This document shows positions 56,123 to 64,000 of a stretch of DNA of 64,000 bases, piece after piece. The DNA is taken from NCBI GenBank assembly GCA_044867645.1, contig JBIOVI010000063.1:1-64000 (forward strand), written 5' to 3'. Below the pieces are notes generated by a model, which worked only from the letters and a program-made list of their open reading frames with translations, ran no database searches and had not been told where the DNA came from. Each line of letters opens with the position of its first letter. The first letter of the stretch is position 1. Source of the DNA: VRUE01 sp044867645. GTDB taxonomy: Bacteria > Actinomycetota > Thermoleophilia > Solirubrobacterales > 70-9. The position numbers were made by a program, and so were the translations under genes.

Positions 56123-58066
56123 TCAGGCGGACTTTTCCTCACGGTGGACCAGATCGGCGAAGTCGGCGATGGCCATCGCCCCCAACTCGCCCTCCGCATG
56201 GGAGCGCACAGCCACCTCGCCGCTCTCTTCCTCGCGATCCCCGATCACCACCATGTAGGGGTTGCGGCTCAGTTCGGCGTCGCGGATCTTCTTGCCGATC
56301 GACTCGGAGCGGCGATCGATCTCGACCCTTACCCCGAGGTCGCGCAGCTTGGTGGCGACCCCGTCCCCAGCCTCGACGTGGCGGTCGGAGATCGGCAGCA
56401 CTGTCGCCTGCACCGGCGCCAGCCAGACGGGAAAGCGGCCGCCGTAGTGCTCGATCAGTATCCCGGCGAAGCGCTCCATCGAGCCGAGCAGGGCGCGGTG
56501 GATCATCACAGGACGGCGCGGCTCATCGTTCTGGTCGGTGTAGGAGAGATCGAAGCGCTCCGGCATGAAGAAGTCCACCTGGCAGGTGCCGCACTGCCAG
56601 GAGCGGCCGAGCGCGTCGGTGATGTGGAAGTCGATCTTGGGTCCGTAGAAAGCGCCGTCGCCGGGATTCAACGTGTAGTCGCGGCTTTGGCTCTCCAGCG
56701 CACTGCGCAGCGCCTCCTCGGCCTGGGCCCACTCCTCGTCCGAGCCGATCGATTTCTCCGGCCGGGTCGAGAGCTCGATGTGGACGTCCTCGAAGCCGAA
56801 GCGCGCGTAGAGCTCGTCGATCGCCTCGCAGATGCCGGTCACCTCGTCGACTGCCTGCTCCGGAGTGCAGTAGATGTGGGCGTCGTCCTGGGTAAAAGCA
56901 CGCACTCGCAGCAGGCCGTGCAGAACGCCCTCGCGCTCGGCGCGGGAGACCTGGCCGAACTCGGCGATCCGCAGCGGCAGCTCGCGATAGGAGTGGCGCT
57001 CGGAGTCGAAGACCAGGCAGGCGCCGGGGCAGTTCATCGGCCGGATCGCGTACTGGCGCTCCTTGGACTCGGTGAAGTACATGTTCTCTTGGTAGTTGTC
57101 CCAGTGACCGGAGCGATGCCAGAGGTCGACGTCCATCAAATGCGGCGTCTTGATCTCGACGTACTCGCGCTTGCGCAGTTGCTTGTGCACCTCGGCCTCG
57201 ATCAGGCGCAGCAGCGTCGTGCCATGGGAGAGCCAGAAGGGCATTCCGGGGGCCTCCCTGCGGAACATGAACAGCCCCAGCTGGGGGCCCAGGCGGCGGT
57301 GGTCGCGTGCCTTTGCCTCCTCGATTAGCTCCAGGTGGCTGTCCAGATCCTTCTTCGAGAAGAAGGCGGTGCCGTAGATCCTGGTCAGCATCTGGCGGTC
57401 CTCCTGGCCGCGCCAATAGGCGCCGGCCACCGAGCTCAGCTTGATCGCCTTGATCCGCCCGGTCGACGGGCCGTGGGGACCACGGCAGAGATCCTCGAAG
57501 GGACCGTTGCGGTAGAGGGACACCGTCTCCACCCCTTCGTCGCGGACCAGATCCTCGATCAGCTCGACCTTGTAGTCCTGATCCTGGGCGCGGAAGATCT
57601 CGATCGCCTCCGCGGTCGGGACGTCGCGCCGCTCGAAGGCCTCGTCGGCCTTGATGTGCTCGAGCATCGCCGCCTCGATCCTCTCGAGATCCTCCTCGTT
57701 GACCTTGACGTCCGCCGGAAACTCGAAGTCGTAATAGAAGCCCTGTTCGATCGGCGGGCCGATCGTCACCTTCGTCCCCGGGTACAGCTCCATCACGGCC
57801 TCGGCCATGACGTGGGCGGCGTCGTGGCGGATCAGCTCCAGCGCCTCGGGATCGCGGTCGGTGAGGATCGCGATCTCGGCCCCGTCGGGCAGCGCCGCGC
57901 CGAGGTCGCGCAGCTCGCCGTCGACGCGGATCGCCAGCGCCGCCTTGGCCAAGCCCGGGCCGATCGCCGCGGCGGCGTCGGCGCCGCTGGCCCCGTCGGG
58001 CAGCTCCAACGCGGTCCCGTCGGGCAGCTTCAGCGTGATCTTGGTTGCGGCCTCCATCGCCCCCAT
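56123..58066 (-). CDS. thrS: Threonine-tRNA ligase
   Basis: 647 residues from ATG 58066 (ATG 58057 is equally possible). TGS domain at the start, editing domain ('RHDAAHVMAEAVMELYPG'), class II catalytic core with zinc ligands in 'MNCPGAC' and 'MIHRALLGS', and the anticodon domain ('VLPISDRHVEAGDGVATKL'). Charges tRNA-Thr and clears mischarged Ser. It heads the translation-gene block on the minus strand; the 142-base gap before infC holds no clear gene. Confidence 0.96.
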   Translation of the reverse strand: MGAMEAATKITLKLPDGTALELPDGASGADAAAAIGPGLAKAALAIRVDGELRDLGAALPDGAEIAILTDRDPEALELIRHDAAHVMAEAVMELYPGTKVTIGPPIEQGFYYDFEFPADVKVNEEDLERIEAAMLEHIKADEAFERRDVPTAEAIEIFRAQDQDYKVELIEDLVRDEGVETVSLYRNGPFEDLCRGPHGPSTGRIKAIKLSSVAGAYWRGQEDRQMLTRIYGTAFFSKKDLDSHLELIEEAKARDHRRLGPQLGLFMFRREAPGMPFWLSHGTTLLRLIEAEVHKQLRKREYVEIKTPHLMDVDLWHRSGHWDNYQENMYFTESKERQYAIRPMNCPGACLVFDSERHSYRELPLRIAEFGQVSRAEREGVLHGLLRVRAFTQDDAHIYCTPEQAVDEVTGICEAIDELYARFGFEDVHIELSTRPEKSIGSDEEWAQAEEALRSALESQSRDYTLNPGDGAFYGPKIDFHITDALGRSWQCGTCQVDFFMPERFDLSYTDQNDEPRRPVMIHRALLGSMERFAGILIEHYGGRFPVWLAPVQATVLPISDRHVEAGDGVATKLRDLGVRVEIDRRSESIGKKIRDAELSRNPYMVVIGDREEESGEVAVRSHAEGELGAMAIADFADLVHREEKSA

Positions 58067-58130
58067 GCTACGTGGGGCGCCTCGCCCATGTTCGTTGCAG
58101 CATTGCACCCCTCATACGGGGCACAAAGCT

Positions 58131-59939
58131 TCATCCGCTGCCGGCGCGAGCCTGGCGTTCGGCGATCAGCGGACAGCGACTCGTACTCCGGATCGGCCCC
58201 ACCGATTCCCAGAGCAGGTAGGGACCGGCCCGGCGGTTGAGGGTGAGATCGCGAAACGGCGCCCGCCGGTAAGCCTCGGGGGTGATCACGAAGCGGATTC
58301 CGGGCGGCGCCATGCCACCCGCGTCGCTCCCCGCCTCGATGCAGACGCGCCCCCCGCGCAGCTCCCAGGCGATGTAGCGCTCGCCATGTTCCTCGCTGAG
58401 CAGCGAGTCGGGTGCCAGCACCAGAGTCGGGCCCTCGGCGAGCACGGGGCGCAGCCCGGTCAGGGCCGGCGAGTAAGACGTCGGGCCGACCGGCGCGTTG
58501 GCGAAGGCGAGCAACGAGCAGGCGCCGGCGGCGAGCAGATAGACGAGTAGCGCCAGGCCCGCGGGTCCTGTCGGCGCAGGGGACCCACCCCCTGCGGTAG
58601 CTAACGCTTCCTCGGGGGTGGTCCCCCCTACCCCGCCACCCACGGGAGAGACGTATGCATCGGCTCGCCGGGGCAGCAAGATGGCGAGGGTCAGGAGGGG
58701 CGCGGCGATCTCAAGGGCCTTGGCTGACGTGTATGGCGTGCCGCCGAGGCGGGCCGCGACGTAGAGCGCCGCGACGGCGGCAAGGCCGGCGAGGATCGCT
58801 CGCTCGCGACCGAGCCAGGCGCGTCCGATCCCGAGCAGCAGCAGAGCGGTCGCGAACACGGCACCGAGGTAATAGGCGAAGGCGGGAACCGCACCGTCCC
58901 CCGGCGCCAGGCGGAAGTCGCCCGAAGGCCAGATTCCCAACGCAGCGAAGGGCGAGATCTGGCCGAAGAGATTCCCCAGCCCCGGGCCGCTGGGATCGAA
59001 GGTCTCGAAGCTGTGGAAGTCGATCATCCGGCCCAGCTCGGGCAAGGCGCCTACCAGGAAGACGGCCAGACCGAGCAGCAGCGGCCGGACCGGCAAGGAG
59101 CGCTCGAAGGCCAGCCAGGCGAGCAGGATTGCCACCATCCAGATCAAGCCGGGGAAGCTGTAGGCGTAGACAGAGCCGATCGCCAACAGCGCCGCTGGGA
59201 CAAAGCGCAGTGGAAGGTCGCGCCAGGACCGGATGCTCTCGCGCAGGGCCAGGACGAAGCCAAGGACGAACAGGGCCTGGATCGTCTCCTTGAAAGCGCC
59301 CTGGGCGTAGTAGGAGGCAACCAGATAGGGGAGGCCGACCAGGAGGGCCGCAGCGGTGCGGCGGTGCGGCGGCCGATCGGAGAAGGCGGTCAGAGCAGTC
59401 AGCGGGGCTAGAACCGCGACGGCGAGAGTGAGACCGCTGAACCCCTGGACCAAGCCGATGCCCAGGCCCTTGTTCAGGGCGACGACTACCGCGTGCGGGC
59501 CGAGTGGATATCCCTGGTTGAGGAGCTGCGATCCGACGCCGTCCGCCAGGTGGTCGGTCGCCAGGAGATGTTGCGACATGTCGGGGTTGAAGCCCGTGCC
59601 AAGGATGCCGAAGTGGCCTTCGGCGACGAACGGGAGCGAGGCCGCGATCGTTCCTGCAACAGCGACCGGCAACCCTGCCCGCAGCGCCTCTCCCCCGGCT
59701 TCGATCCGGCCGTGCAGATAGATCGCCGCGGCAATCGTCAGCGCCAGAACCGCAACCGCCGAGACCGTCCCGTCCCCCGGCATGCGCACGGTTCCCCAAC
59801 AGACCGCGCAGAGCAGAGCCAACCCCACGGCCGGCGAGAGCCAGGACCAGCCTCGTGGGCCACAGAGTGAGATCGCCGCCTGCCCAATCGTCAGCGAGGC
59901 GGTGCAAACGGCGAGTGCGGCTGCATAGGTCCCGATCAC
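58131..59939 (-). CDS. Large multi-spanning membrane protein (GT-C-like topology)
   Basis: 602 residues from GTG 59939 with about twelve or thirteen hydrophobic helices and a C-terminal outside domain of about 120 residues. 'GTGFNPDMSQHLLATDHLADG' in an early loop, with acidic residues, and 'NQGYPLGPHA' recall membrane glycosyltransferases of the GT-C type, but no family was recognised with certainty. A Gly/Pro-rich loop near residue 430-460 coincides with a palindromic DNA insert. Likely acts in cell-envelope glycan synthesis. Confidence 0.6.
   Translation of the reverse strand: MIGTYAAALAVCTASLTIGQAAISLCGPRGWSWLSPAVGLALLCAVCWGTVRMPGDGTVSAVAVLALTIAAAIYLHGRIEAGGEALRAGLPVAVAGTIAASLPFVAEGHFGILGTGFNPDMSQHLLATDHLADGVGSQLLNQGYPLGPHAVVVALNKGLGIGLVQGFSGLTLAVAVLAPLTALTAFSDRPPHRRTAAALLVGLPYLVASYYAQGAFKETIQALFVLGFVLALRESIRSWRDLPLRFVPAALLAIGSVYAYSFPGLIWMVAILLAWLAFERSLPVRPLLLGLAVFLVGALPELGRMIDFHSFETFDPSGPGLGNLFGQISPFAALGIWPSGDFRLAPGDGAVPAFAYYLGAVFATALLLLGIGRAWLGRERAILAGLAAVAALYVAARLGGTPYTSAKALEIAAPLLTLAILLPRRADAYVSPVGGGVGGTTPEEALATAGGGSPAPTGPAGLALLVYLLAAGACSLLAFANAPVGPTSYSPALTGLRPVLAEGPTLVLAPDSLLSEEHGERYIAWELRGGRVCIEAGSDAGGMAPPGIRFVITPEAYRRAPFRDLTLNRRAGPYLLWESVGPIRSTSRCPLIAERQARAGSG
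58577..58634. repeat. Palindromic insert within a membrane-protein gene
   Basis: CAGGGG-ACCCAC-CCCCTG forms one small palindrome and GGGGACCCACCCC pairs imperfectly with GGGGGTGGTCCCC further on, around GCGGTAGCTAACGCTTCC. It encodes the 'GGGVGGTTPEEALATAGGG' loop between two helices without breaking the frame. It looks like a REP-type element tolerated inside a loop. Confidence 0.5.
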
Positions 59940-59964
59940 AGGGCGGCGAGCCTATGCTGCGGAC

Positions 59965-60399
59965 ATGGCGTATGTCCCTCCCGCCCGTCATCTGCTTCGC
60001 GCCAAGGATCTCGCCGACGCCCGTTACTTCGAACCGCTGGGGGTCGAGGATCTCGCTCGTGCCGCCGGCCTTTCGCGCGCCCATTTCAGCCGCGAGTTCC
60101 GCCGCGCCTTCGGCGAGTCGCCGCACGCCTATTTGCTGACGCGCCGGCTAGAGCGCGCAGCAGCGTTGCTGCGCACGACCGACAACTCGGTCGCCGAGAT
60201 CTGCCTCGCCGTCGGGCTGCAGAGCATCGGCTCCTTCACGACCAGCTTCTCCCGCACGTACGGCAAGTCGCCGACCGCGTACCGCGCCTCCTTCCCACCA
60301 GCCTCCGCCTTCGTCCGCGTCCCCGCCTGTGTCGTGCGCGCCTACTCACGTCCTCAAAACCGCACGTTTCGAGAAGACAGCACCAAAGCGCGCGCCTAG
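59965..60399 (+). CDS. AraC-family regulator (DNA-binding domain only)
   Basis: 144 residues. Both AraC helix-turn-helix motifs are present ('GVEDLARAAGLSRAHFSREFRRAFG' region and 'SVAEICLAVGLQSIGSFTTSFSRTYG' region). There is no ligand-binding domain; a basic Arg/Pro tail follows. It is 39 bases before a VOC-family gene, a frequent pairing in which the regulator controls the VOC protein. Confidence 0.88.
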   Translation: MAYVPPARHLLRAKDLADARYFEPLGVEDLARAAGLSRAHFSREFRRAFGESPHAYLLTRRLERAAALLRTTDNSVAEICLAVGLQSIGSFTTSFSRTYGKSPTAYRASFPPASAFVRVPACVVRAYSRPQNRTFREDSTKARA

Positions 60400-60438
60400 C
60401 ATCGGCGACGAACTGTTCCGTCGAGTAAGGAGAACCCA

Positions 60439-60867
60439 ATGATCAAGATCGCAAACGCGCAGCTGTGGGTCCACGACCAGGACGAGGCGCTCGCCTTCTA
60501 TACCGAGAAGGTCGGCATGGAGGTGCGGGCCGATGTGACCATGCCCGAGATGGGCGACTTCCGCTGGCTCACCGTGGGTCCGCCCGGCCAGGAAGACGTA
60601 TCGATCACCCTGATGGCGATCCCCGGACCGCCGGTGATGGACGCCGACACGGCCCAGCAGGTCCGCGACGTGATGGCAAAGGGGTTCGCCGGCACCGTGT
60701 TCCTCACCACCGACGACTGCCAGGCTTCATACGAGGAGCTGAAGGGCCGGGGGGTCGAGTTCACCGAGACGCCCGAAGAGCGGCCCTACGGGATCGACTC
60801 CGGCTTCCGCGACCCCTCGGGCAACAGCATCCGACTCACTCAGGTTCAGCTGCCGGCGACGGTCTGA
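60439..60867 (+). CDS. VOC-family (glyoxalase-like) protein
   Basis: 142 residues after a good AAGGAG. Two beta-alpha-beta-beta-beta modules: 'IANAQLWVHDQDEALAFYTEKVGM' start region and 'VFLTTDDCQASYEELKGRGVEF', ending 'FRDPSGNSIRLTQ'. The metal ligand pattern is incomplete, so it may bind rather than convert its ligand. Its last 32 bases overlap the convergent cupin gene. Confidence 0.88.
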   Translation: MIKIANAQLWVHDQDEALAFYTEKVGMEVRADVTMPEMGDFRWLTVGPPGQEDVSITLMAIPGPPVMDADTAQQVRDVMAKGFAGTVFLTTDDCQASYEELKGRGVEFTETPEERPYGIDSGFRDPSGNSIRLTQVQLPATV

Positions 60868-61297
60868 ACTCGCCGCCGCCGAGCTCCGGCGGCAGGACCC
60901 GCGGCCCCTCGGGATAGAGCTGACGCAGCTGCGTCGCACTCATCTCGAGGGTGTTCGCGCCCTCGGGAGGCGCGCCAGCCACGAGCCAGAGGGCATCGGC
61001 GTCGGTGTCGTTGAAGACCTGGCGCACGGTCGCGGGTGCGATTAGCAGCGCGTCGAGCGGTCCCAGCTCGAACGCCTCGTCCTCGATCCGGATTTTGCCC
61101 CGCCCCTCGAGCAGGACGTAGAGCTCCTCCTCGCCCTGGTGCCGGTGCTTGGTAGACGCCTGTCCGGGCCGCAGCCTCCACAGCCGCGCCGCGAGACTGC
61201 CCGCCTCCAGCTGCTTCGCCAGGTCCGTGTTGAGCACCCGCATCTGGTTCGACTCGCGCCAGTAGGCGTCATCGGCGCGCAGCAGGCGATGAGTCAT
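60836..61297 (-). CDS. Cupin-domain protein
   Basis: 153 residues. The cupin motif 'GQASTKHRHQGEEELYVLLEG' carries two His and a Glu as metal ligands, followed by 'LGPLDALLIAPATVRQVFN'. Cupins of this size are metal-dependent isomerases, dioxygenases or binding proteins; the substrate is unknown. Convergent with the VOC gene, just downstream of the tRNA. Confidence 0.85.
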   Translation of the reverse strand: MTHRLLRADDAYWRESNQMRVLNTDLAKQLEAGSLAARLWRLRPGQASTKHRHQGEEELYVLLEGRGKIRIEDEAFELGPLDALLIAPATVRQVFNDTDADALWLVAGAPPEGANTLEMSATQLRQLYPEGPRVLPPELGGGEFRPSPAAEPE

Positions 61298-61321
61298 CGA
61301 GGCTCCCTCGGGATCGTGGAG

Positions 61322-61394
61322 TGGGCACAGCTGGGCTCGAACCAGCGACCTCCGCCTTGTCGAGGCGGCGCTCTCCCAACTGAGCTATGCGCCC
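61322..61394 (-). tRNA. tRNA-Val (anticodon GAC)
   Basis: A 73-base cloverleaf on the minus strand: acceptor GGGCGCA/TGTGCCC (one G-U), D arm GCTC/GAGC, anticodon stem CCGCC/GGCGG with loop TCGACAA, T arm GCTGG/CCAGC with TTCGAGC, and discriminator A. Anticodon GAC and A73 fit valine identity. Position 33 is C rather than the nearly universal U. CCA is not encoded. Read before the cupin gene on the same strand. Confidence 0.85.
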
Positions 61395-61600
61395 CAGGGG
61401 ATCTGAATTTAGCAGCGCGCCGCCGACGGCCGCAGCCTCTCAAGTCGCTCCTTGCAACAGCCGATGCAGCCTGTGCAACTTTCTCGCAGACGGCGTGTTT
61501 ATGTATCAGTCGCCGCCGAGACCGGCGCGAAAACTTCAAAAAGCTTGAGGACCGACGAGCCAGCTAATTGACGCCTGGCGGTACGTCCTTCGGAAACAAG

Positions 61601-61622
61601 GGGCCCCTCACGGGGCCCTTTT
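61601..61622 (-). terminator. Hairpin terminator candidate after zwf
   Basis: GGGCCCC (61601-61607) and GGGGCCC (61612-61618) form a 7-bp stem with a TCAC loop; four T follow on the plus strand and TTGTTT flanks the other side on the minus strand. It lies 16 bases beyond the zwf stop. It could stop transcription in both directions; the T-run is modest. Confidence 0.6.
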
Positions 61623-61637
61623 CCGTTCCCGGCGAGC

Positions 61638-63107
61638 CTAGACATGGCCGCTTGGCAAGTGCCAGTGGCGCGGCTCGATCAGGGCGTCGATCGACTCGGG
61701 TCCCCAAGAGCCCGGTTCGTAGGGTTTGAGCGGGGGCGGATCCTTGAGCAGGGGGTCCGAGACTTCCCAGAGGCGCTCGATCGCCTCGGAGGTCGTGAAG
61801 AAGGTGCGGTGGCCGACCAAGACGTCGTGGATGAGGCGCTCGTAGGCGTCGAGCGCCTGCTCCGGGCCGCCGAAGCTGTCGTCGTAGCTGAAGCGCATAT
61901 GCGCCTGTCCCAGTCGCATCGTCGGCCCCGGAACCTTGGCCAGGAACGAGGTTGAGATGCTGCCGGGGTCGCCGAGCTCGAAGGTCAGGTGGTCGCAGCC
62001 GAAGGCCTCCGCGAAGTGGTCGCAATCGAGTGGGAACATCCGTCGTGGCGGCTCGCTGAAGGCAACGGTGAGCAGGTGGCGGCTCTCGGCGAGGCGCTTC
62101 CCGGTTCGAAGATAAAAGGGAACGCCCACCCAGCGCCAGTTGTCGATGAAGACACGCAGCGCCGCGAACGTCTCGGTGTCGGATTCGGTCGCGACGCCCT
62201 CTTCTTCGCGGTAGCCGGCGTACTGGCCGCGGATCGCATCGCCGGGAGCGAGAGGGAGCATCGCGTCGAAGACCTTCTGCCGCTCCGTCGCTATCGACTT
62301 CGCGCTCAACGACGTCGGCGGCTCCATTGCAACGAAGCCCAGCAACTGGAATAGGTGCGTGACGATCATGTCCCGGAAGGCCCCCGTCTGCTCGTAGAAA
62401 CTCGCCCGCATACCGATCGAGAGCGTCTCCGGAACGTCGATCTGGACGTGGTCGACGTGGTTGCGGTTCCAAACAGGCTCAAACATGCCGTTCGCGAACC
62501 GCACCGCGAGCAGATTCTGAACCGCCTCTCGCCCGAGGTAGTGGTCGATGCGAAAGATCTGCTGCTCGTCGAAGACGGAGTGCAGGCGAGCGTCCAGCTC
62601 GCGGGCGGAGACGAGGTCGGTGCCGAACGGCTTCTCGAGGATGATCTTGGCCCCCTCGCCCAGTCCCAACGCCCCAAGCGCGTCGATGACTTCCGCATGG
62701 GCGCTCGGGGGCAGCGACAGGTAGTGCAACAGCCGGGGATCGCCGCCTAGCTCTCTCCTCGCCCGCGCCACTTCCTCTCTCAGAGCATCGAACCCCTCGC
62801 TGACAGGAGCGAACCTGAGCGAAGCGGCGAAGCGCTCCCATGCTTCAGCCGATGACGGCTTGCGATCCGATTCGACTATCGCCTCACGCGCCAGGCCGAC
62901 GAACTCCTCGTCGTAGAGCTCGCTTCGCGAGGCGCCGACGATGACGAAGCGCGGCGGCATCAGTCCCGCCTCCATCAACCGAAACATGCCGGGCAGGAGC
63001 TTTCGCCTAGCCAGATCGCCCGTCGCCCCGAAAAGCACGATCACATGGTTTTCGGGGATCGTGGGCGCCGGAGCCAGGACCGGCGCGTCTGCCGTTTCGA
63101 CAGCCAT
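61638..63107 (-). CDS. zwf: Glucose-6-phosphate 1-dehydrogenase
   Basis: 489 residues. NADP site 'VLFGATGDLARRKLLP', the substrate/catalytic motif 'RIDHYLGREAVQN' with its His/Lys region, and the C-terminal 'YERLIHDVLVGHRTFF' are intact. First enzyme of the oxidative pentose phosphate path, making NADPH and 6-phosphogluconolactone. It stands alone; gnd and pgl are not nearby. Confidence 0.96.
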   Translation of the reverse strand: MAVETADAPVLAPAPTIPENHVIVLFGATGDLARRKLLPGMFRLMEAGLMPPRFVIVGASRSELYDEEFVGLAREAIVESDRKPSSAEAWERFAASLRFAPVSEGFDALREEVARARRELGGDPRLLHYLSLPPSAHAEVIDALGALGLGEGAKIILEKPFGTDLVSARELDARLHSVFDEQQIFRIDHYLGREAVQNLLAVRFANGMFEPVWNRNHVDHVQIDVPETLSIGMRASFYEQTGAFRDMIVTHLFQLLGFVAMEPPTSLSAKSIATERQKVFDAMLPLAPGDAIRGQYAGYREEEGVATESDTETFAALRVFIDNWRWVGVPFYLRTGKRLAESRHLLTVAFSEPPRRMFPLDCDHFAEAFGCDHLTFELGDPGSISTSFLAKVPGPTMRLGQAHMRFSYDDSFGGPEQALDAYERLIHDVLVGHRTFFTTSEAIERLWEVSDPLLKDPPPLKPYEPGSWGPESIDALIEPRHWHLPSGHV

Positions 63108-63174
63108 GACCTCAGCCTGACAGAGCCGGCAACCCGATCCCAGCCGGTAAGGCGCCTACCGGAACGAACGGGGA

Positions 63175-63690
63175 TCAGTCCGCGCTGTCGAGCGCGAGCC
63201 TTATGTCCTTGACCAAGAGCTGCAAGTTCATCGCATCGCTGGGCGAGGACTCGAAGCCGAAGTGCTTGTAGAAGGCCCGGGCATCGTCATCCAGGGCGTG
63301 CACGAGCAGGAGGCGCATGCCCGCCTGCTCGGCCACCGAGAGCGCGCGGCTCATCGCGTCTCTCAGGAGAAAGGCTCCGATCCCCTTACCCTGGACCACC
63401 TTGTCAACCGCCAATCGCGCCAGCAACATGGCCGGGATCGGGTGCTGCGGCATGCCCTTGCGCCCCCGCTCGGTCGCATCGGCGTGCTCAATGGACGCAA
63501 GCGATAGCGCGTGATAGCCGACAACCCGATCTTGCTCAGTGTCCACAACGACGTAGGTGCGGGCGGACCCTGCTCCTGCCGCTGCCCGAGCGTGCTTGAT
63601 GAGCCAGATGTCCAGCGACCCCACCCCGCAATCGAATCCGTTGATCCGATGCTCGTTGCCGAGCGGCTGAGGGTCGAGGAAGCGCGGCAC
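63175..63690 (-). CDS. GNAT-type toxin (TacT-like acetyltransferase)
   Basis: 171 residues from GTG 63690. The N-terminal 'NGFDCGVGSLDIWLIKHA' and acetyl-CoA loop region 'VDKVVQGKGIGAFLLRDA', then 'FYKHFGFESSP', fit the TacT/AtaT group, which acetylates aminoacyl-tRNA and blocks translation. It lies 5 bases after a DUF1778/TacA-type antitoxin, so the two form a type II toxin-antitoxin operon. Confidence 0.88.
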   Translation of the reverse strand: MPRFLDPQPLGNEHRINGFDCGVGSLDIWLIKHARAAAGAGSARTYVVVDTEQDRVVGYHALSLASIEHADATERGRKGMPQHPIPAMLLARLAVDKVVQGKGIGAFLLRDAMSRALSVAEQAGMRLLLVHALDDDARAFYKHFGFESSPSDAMNLQLLVKDIRLALDSAD

Positions 63691-63695
63691 TCGGC

Positions 63696-63962
63696 CTATT
63701 CAGGGCGGGGGCGCGAGAAAAGCTTGGAGAGCTCGGGTCGAGCCTTTGCCGGCTGGTCCATCGCGGCGGCGATCTCCTGCCAGGCATCCGAATCGACGCT
63801 GAAGCTGGTTCGATCGGCGAGCAGGCGCTCGGCTCGCTCACGACCGCTCTCGACAAGAAACTGCGTCAGGGACTCCCGATGAACCAGCGCGGCCTGCTTG
63901 AAGAGAGCCTCGTCGTCCTTCTCAATACGGAGATTGAGCCTTTGGGTCTTTGGAGCCGGCAT
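63696..63962 (-). CDS. TacA-like (DUF1778) ribbon-helix-helix antitoxin
   Basis: 88 residues. An N-terminal ribbon-helix-helix ('KTQRLNLRIEKDDEALFKQAA') binds DNA as a dimer, and the C-terminal tail ('WQEIAAAMDQPAKARPELSKL') should wrap the toxin and block its active site. Stands first in the operon, as usual. The start is close to its promoter and operator. Confidence 0.9.
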   Translation of the reverse strand: MPAPKTQRLNLRIEKDDEALFKQAALVHRESLTQFLVESGRERAERLLADRTSFSVDSDAWQEIAAAMDQPAKARPELSKLFSRPRPE

Positions 63963-63969
63963 CTCTAAG

Positions 63970-63999
63970 ACTGTACATACAACGTATGTCAGAAGTCAA
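63970..63999 (-). promoter_or_regulatory. Toxin-antitoxin promoter with operator palindrome
   Basis: On the minus strand TTGACT (-35, 63994-63999) and TACAGT (-10, 63970-63975) are 18 bases apart. Between them is a perfect inverted repeat, ACATAC-AAC-GTATGT (63975-63989). The antitoxin start follows within about ten bases, so the mRNA is nearly leaderless. The palindrome is the likely autoregulatory site. Confidence 0.6.
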
Positions 64000-64000
64000 A

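Noticed and set aside
1..64000. CRISPR arrays, rRNA genes and transposase-bearing insertion sequences
   Set aside because: No regularly spaced repeats with unique spacers, no rRNA-like stretches and no transposase frames were seen.

Overview
The window is a high-GC bacterial chromosome segment with tightly packed, often overlapping genes and many GTG/TTG starts. MurT/GatD lipid II amidation genes, a VKOR/DsbA oxidative-folding pair, an FtsK/RodZ-like/CinA/RecA/RNase Y/MiaB cluster, and secreted proteins with 'GxIAPGAV' repeats or terminal adhesin-like domains suggest an actinobacterium, most like Thermoleophilia/Solirubrobacterales. This is an inference from gene content. No outer-membrane gene was seen.

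Layout. 1-4564: FUSC-type transporter end, lipid-metabolism thiolase and SDR, an unknown membrane protein, a methyltransferase. 4606-12683: an integrated filamentous phage (inovirus-like prophage) of about 8.05 kb. 12683-17559: a secreted repeat protein, DsbA-VKOR, a hydrolase, a peroxiredoxin and two exported cyclophilins, all on the minus strand. 17590-23993: a methyltransferase, a lipid kinase, murT-methyltransferase-gatD and a calcium-repeat surface protein, on the plus strand. 23990-31450: dut, hflX, an epimerase, an MBL hydrolase, a cupredoxin-like lipoprotein, an aminotransferase, dapF and miaA. 31589-42571: miaB, a cupredoxin, RNase Y, recA, thpR, cinA, a RodZ-like gene, ftsK and a cell-wall lytic enzyme. 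42746-58066: argG, two small genes, then a nearly continuous overlapping operon read from trmH-like through pheS, pheT, argC, argJ, argB to argD, preceded by thrS, infC, rpmI and rplT, with wecB inserted on the other strand. 58131-64000: a large membrane protein, AraC/VOC genes, a cupin, a tRNA-Val, zwf and a GNAT/RHH toxin-antitoxin pair at the edge.

The main discovery is the prophage. It carries a probable ssDNA-binding protein, a textbook major coat protein (signal peptide, roughly 49-residue mature helix, basic tail, near-perfect Shine-Dalgarno), a pIII-like adsorption protein, a pVI-like protein, several very small membrane proteins not longer than 42 residues, a Zot/pI assembly ATPase, a Rep_trans-type replication initiator, strong hairpins after rep, and two tandem winged-helix regulators. 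It has no integrase and no secretin. It is bounded by an exact 20-bp direct repeat. The right copy continues into a complete 28-bp dif-like site (ATAA-N6-TTAT core), while the left copy has only the XerC-arm half. The simplest reading is integration into the chromosomal dif by host XerC/XerD, leaving a functional dif at the right end. Gene strand bias (plus to the left, mostly minus to the right) is broadly compatible with the terminus lying here.

Other points of note: a DapF homologue with both catalytic cysteines replaced by serine; an RNase Y without a membrane anchor; a long palindromic repeat present twice (between miaA and miaB, and between wecB and infC); and a tRNA-Val with C at position 33.
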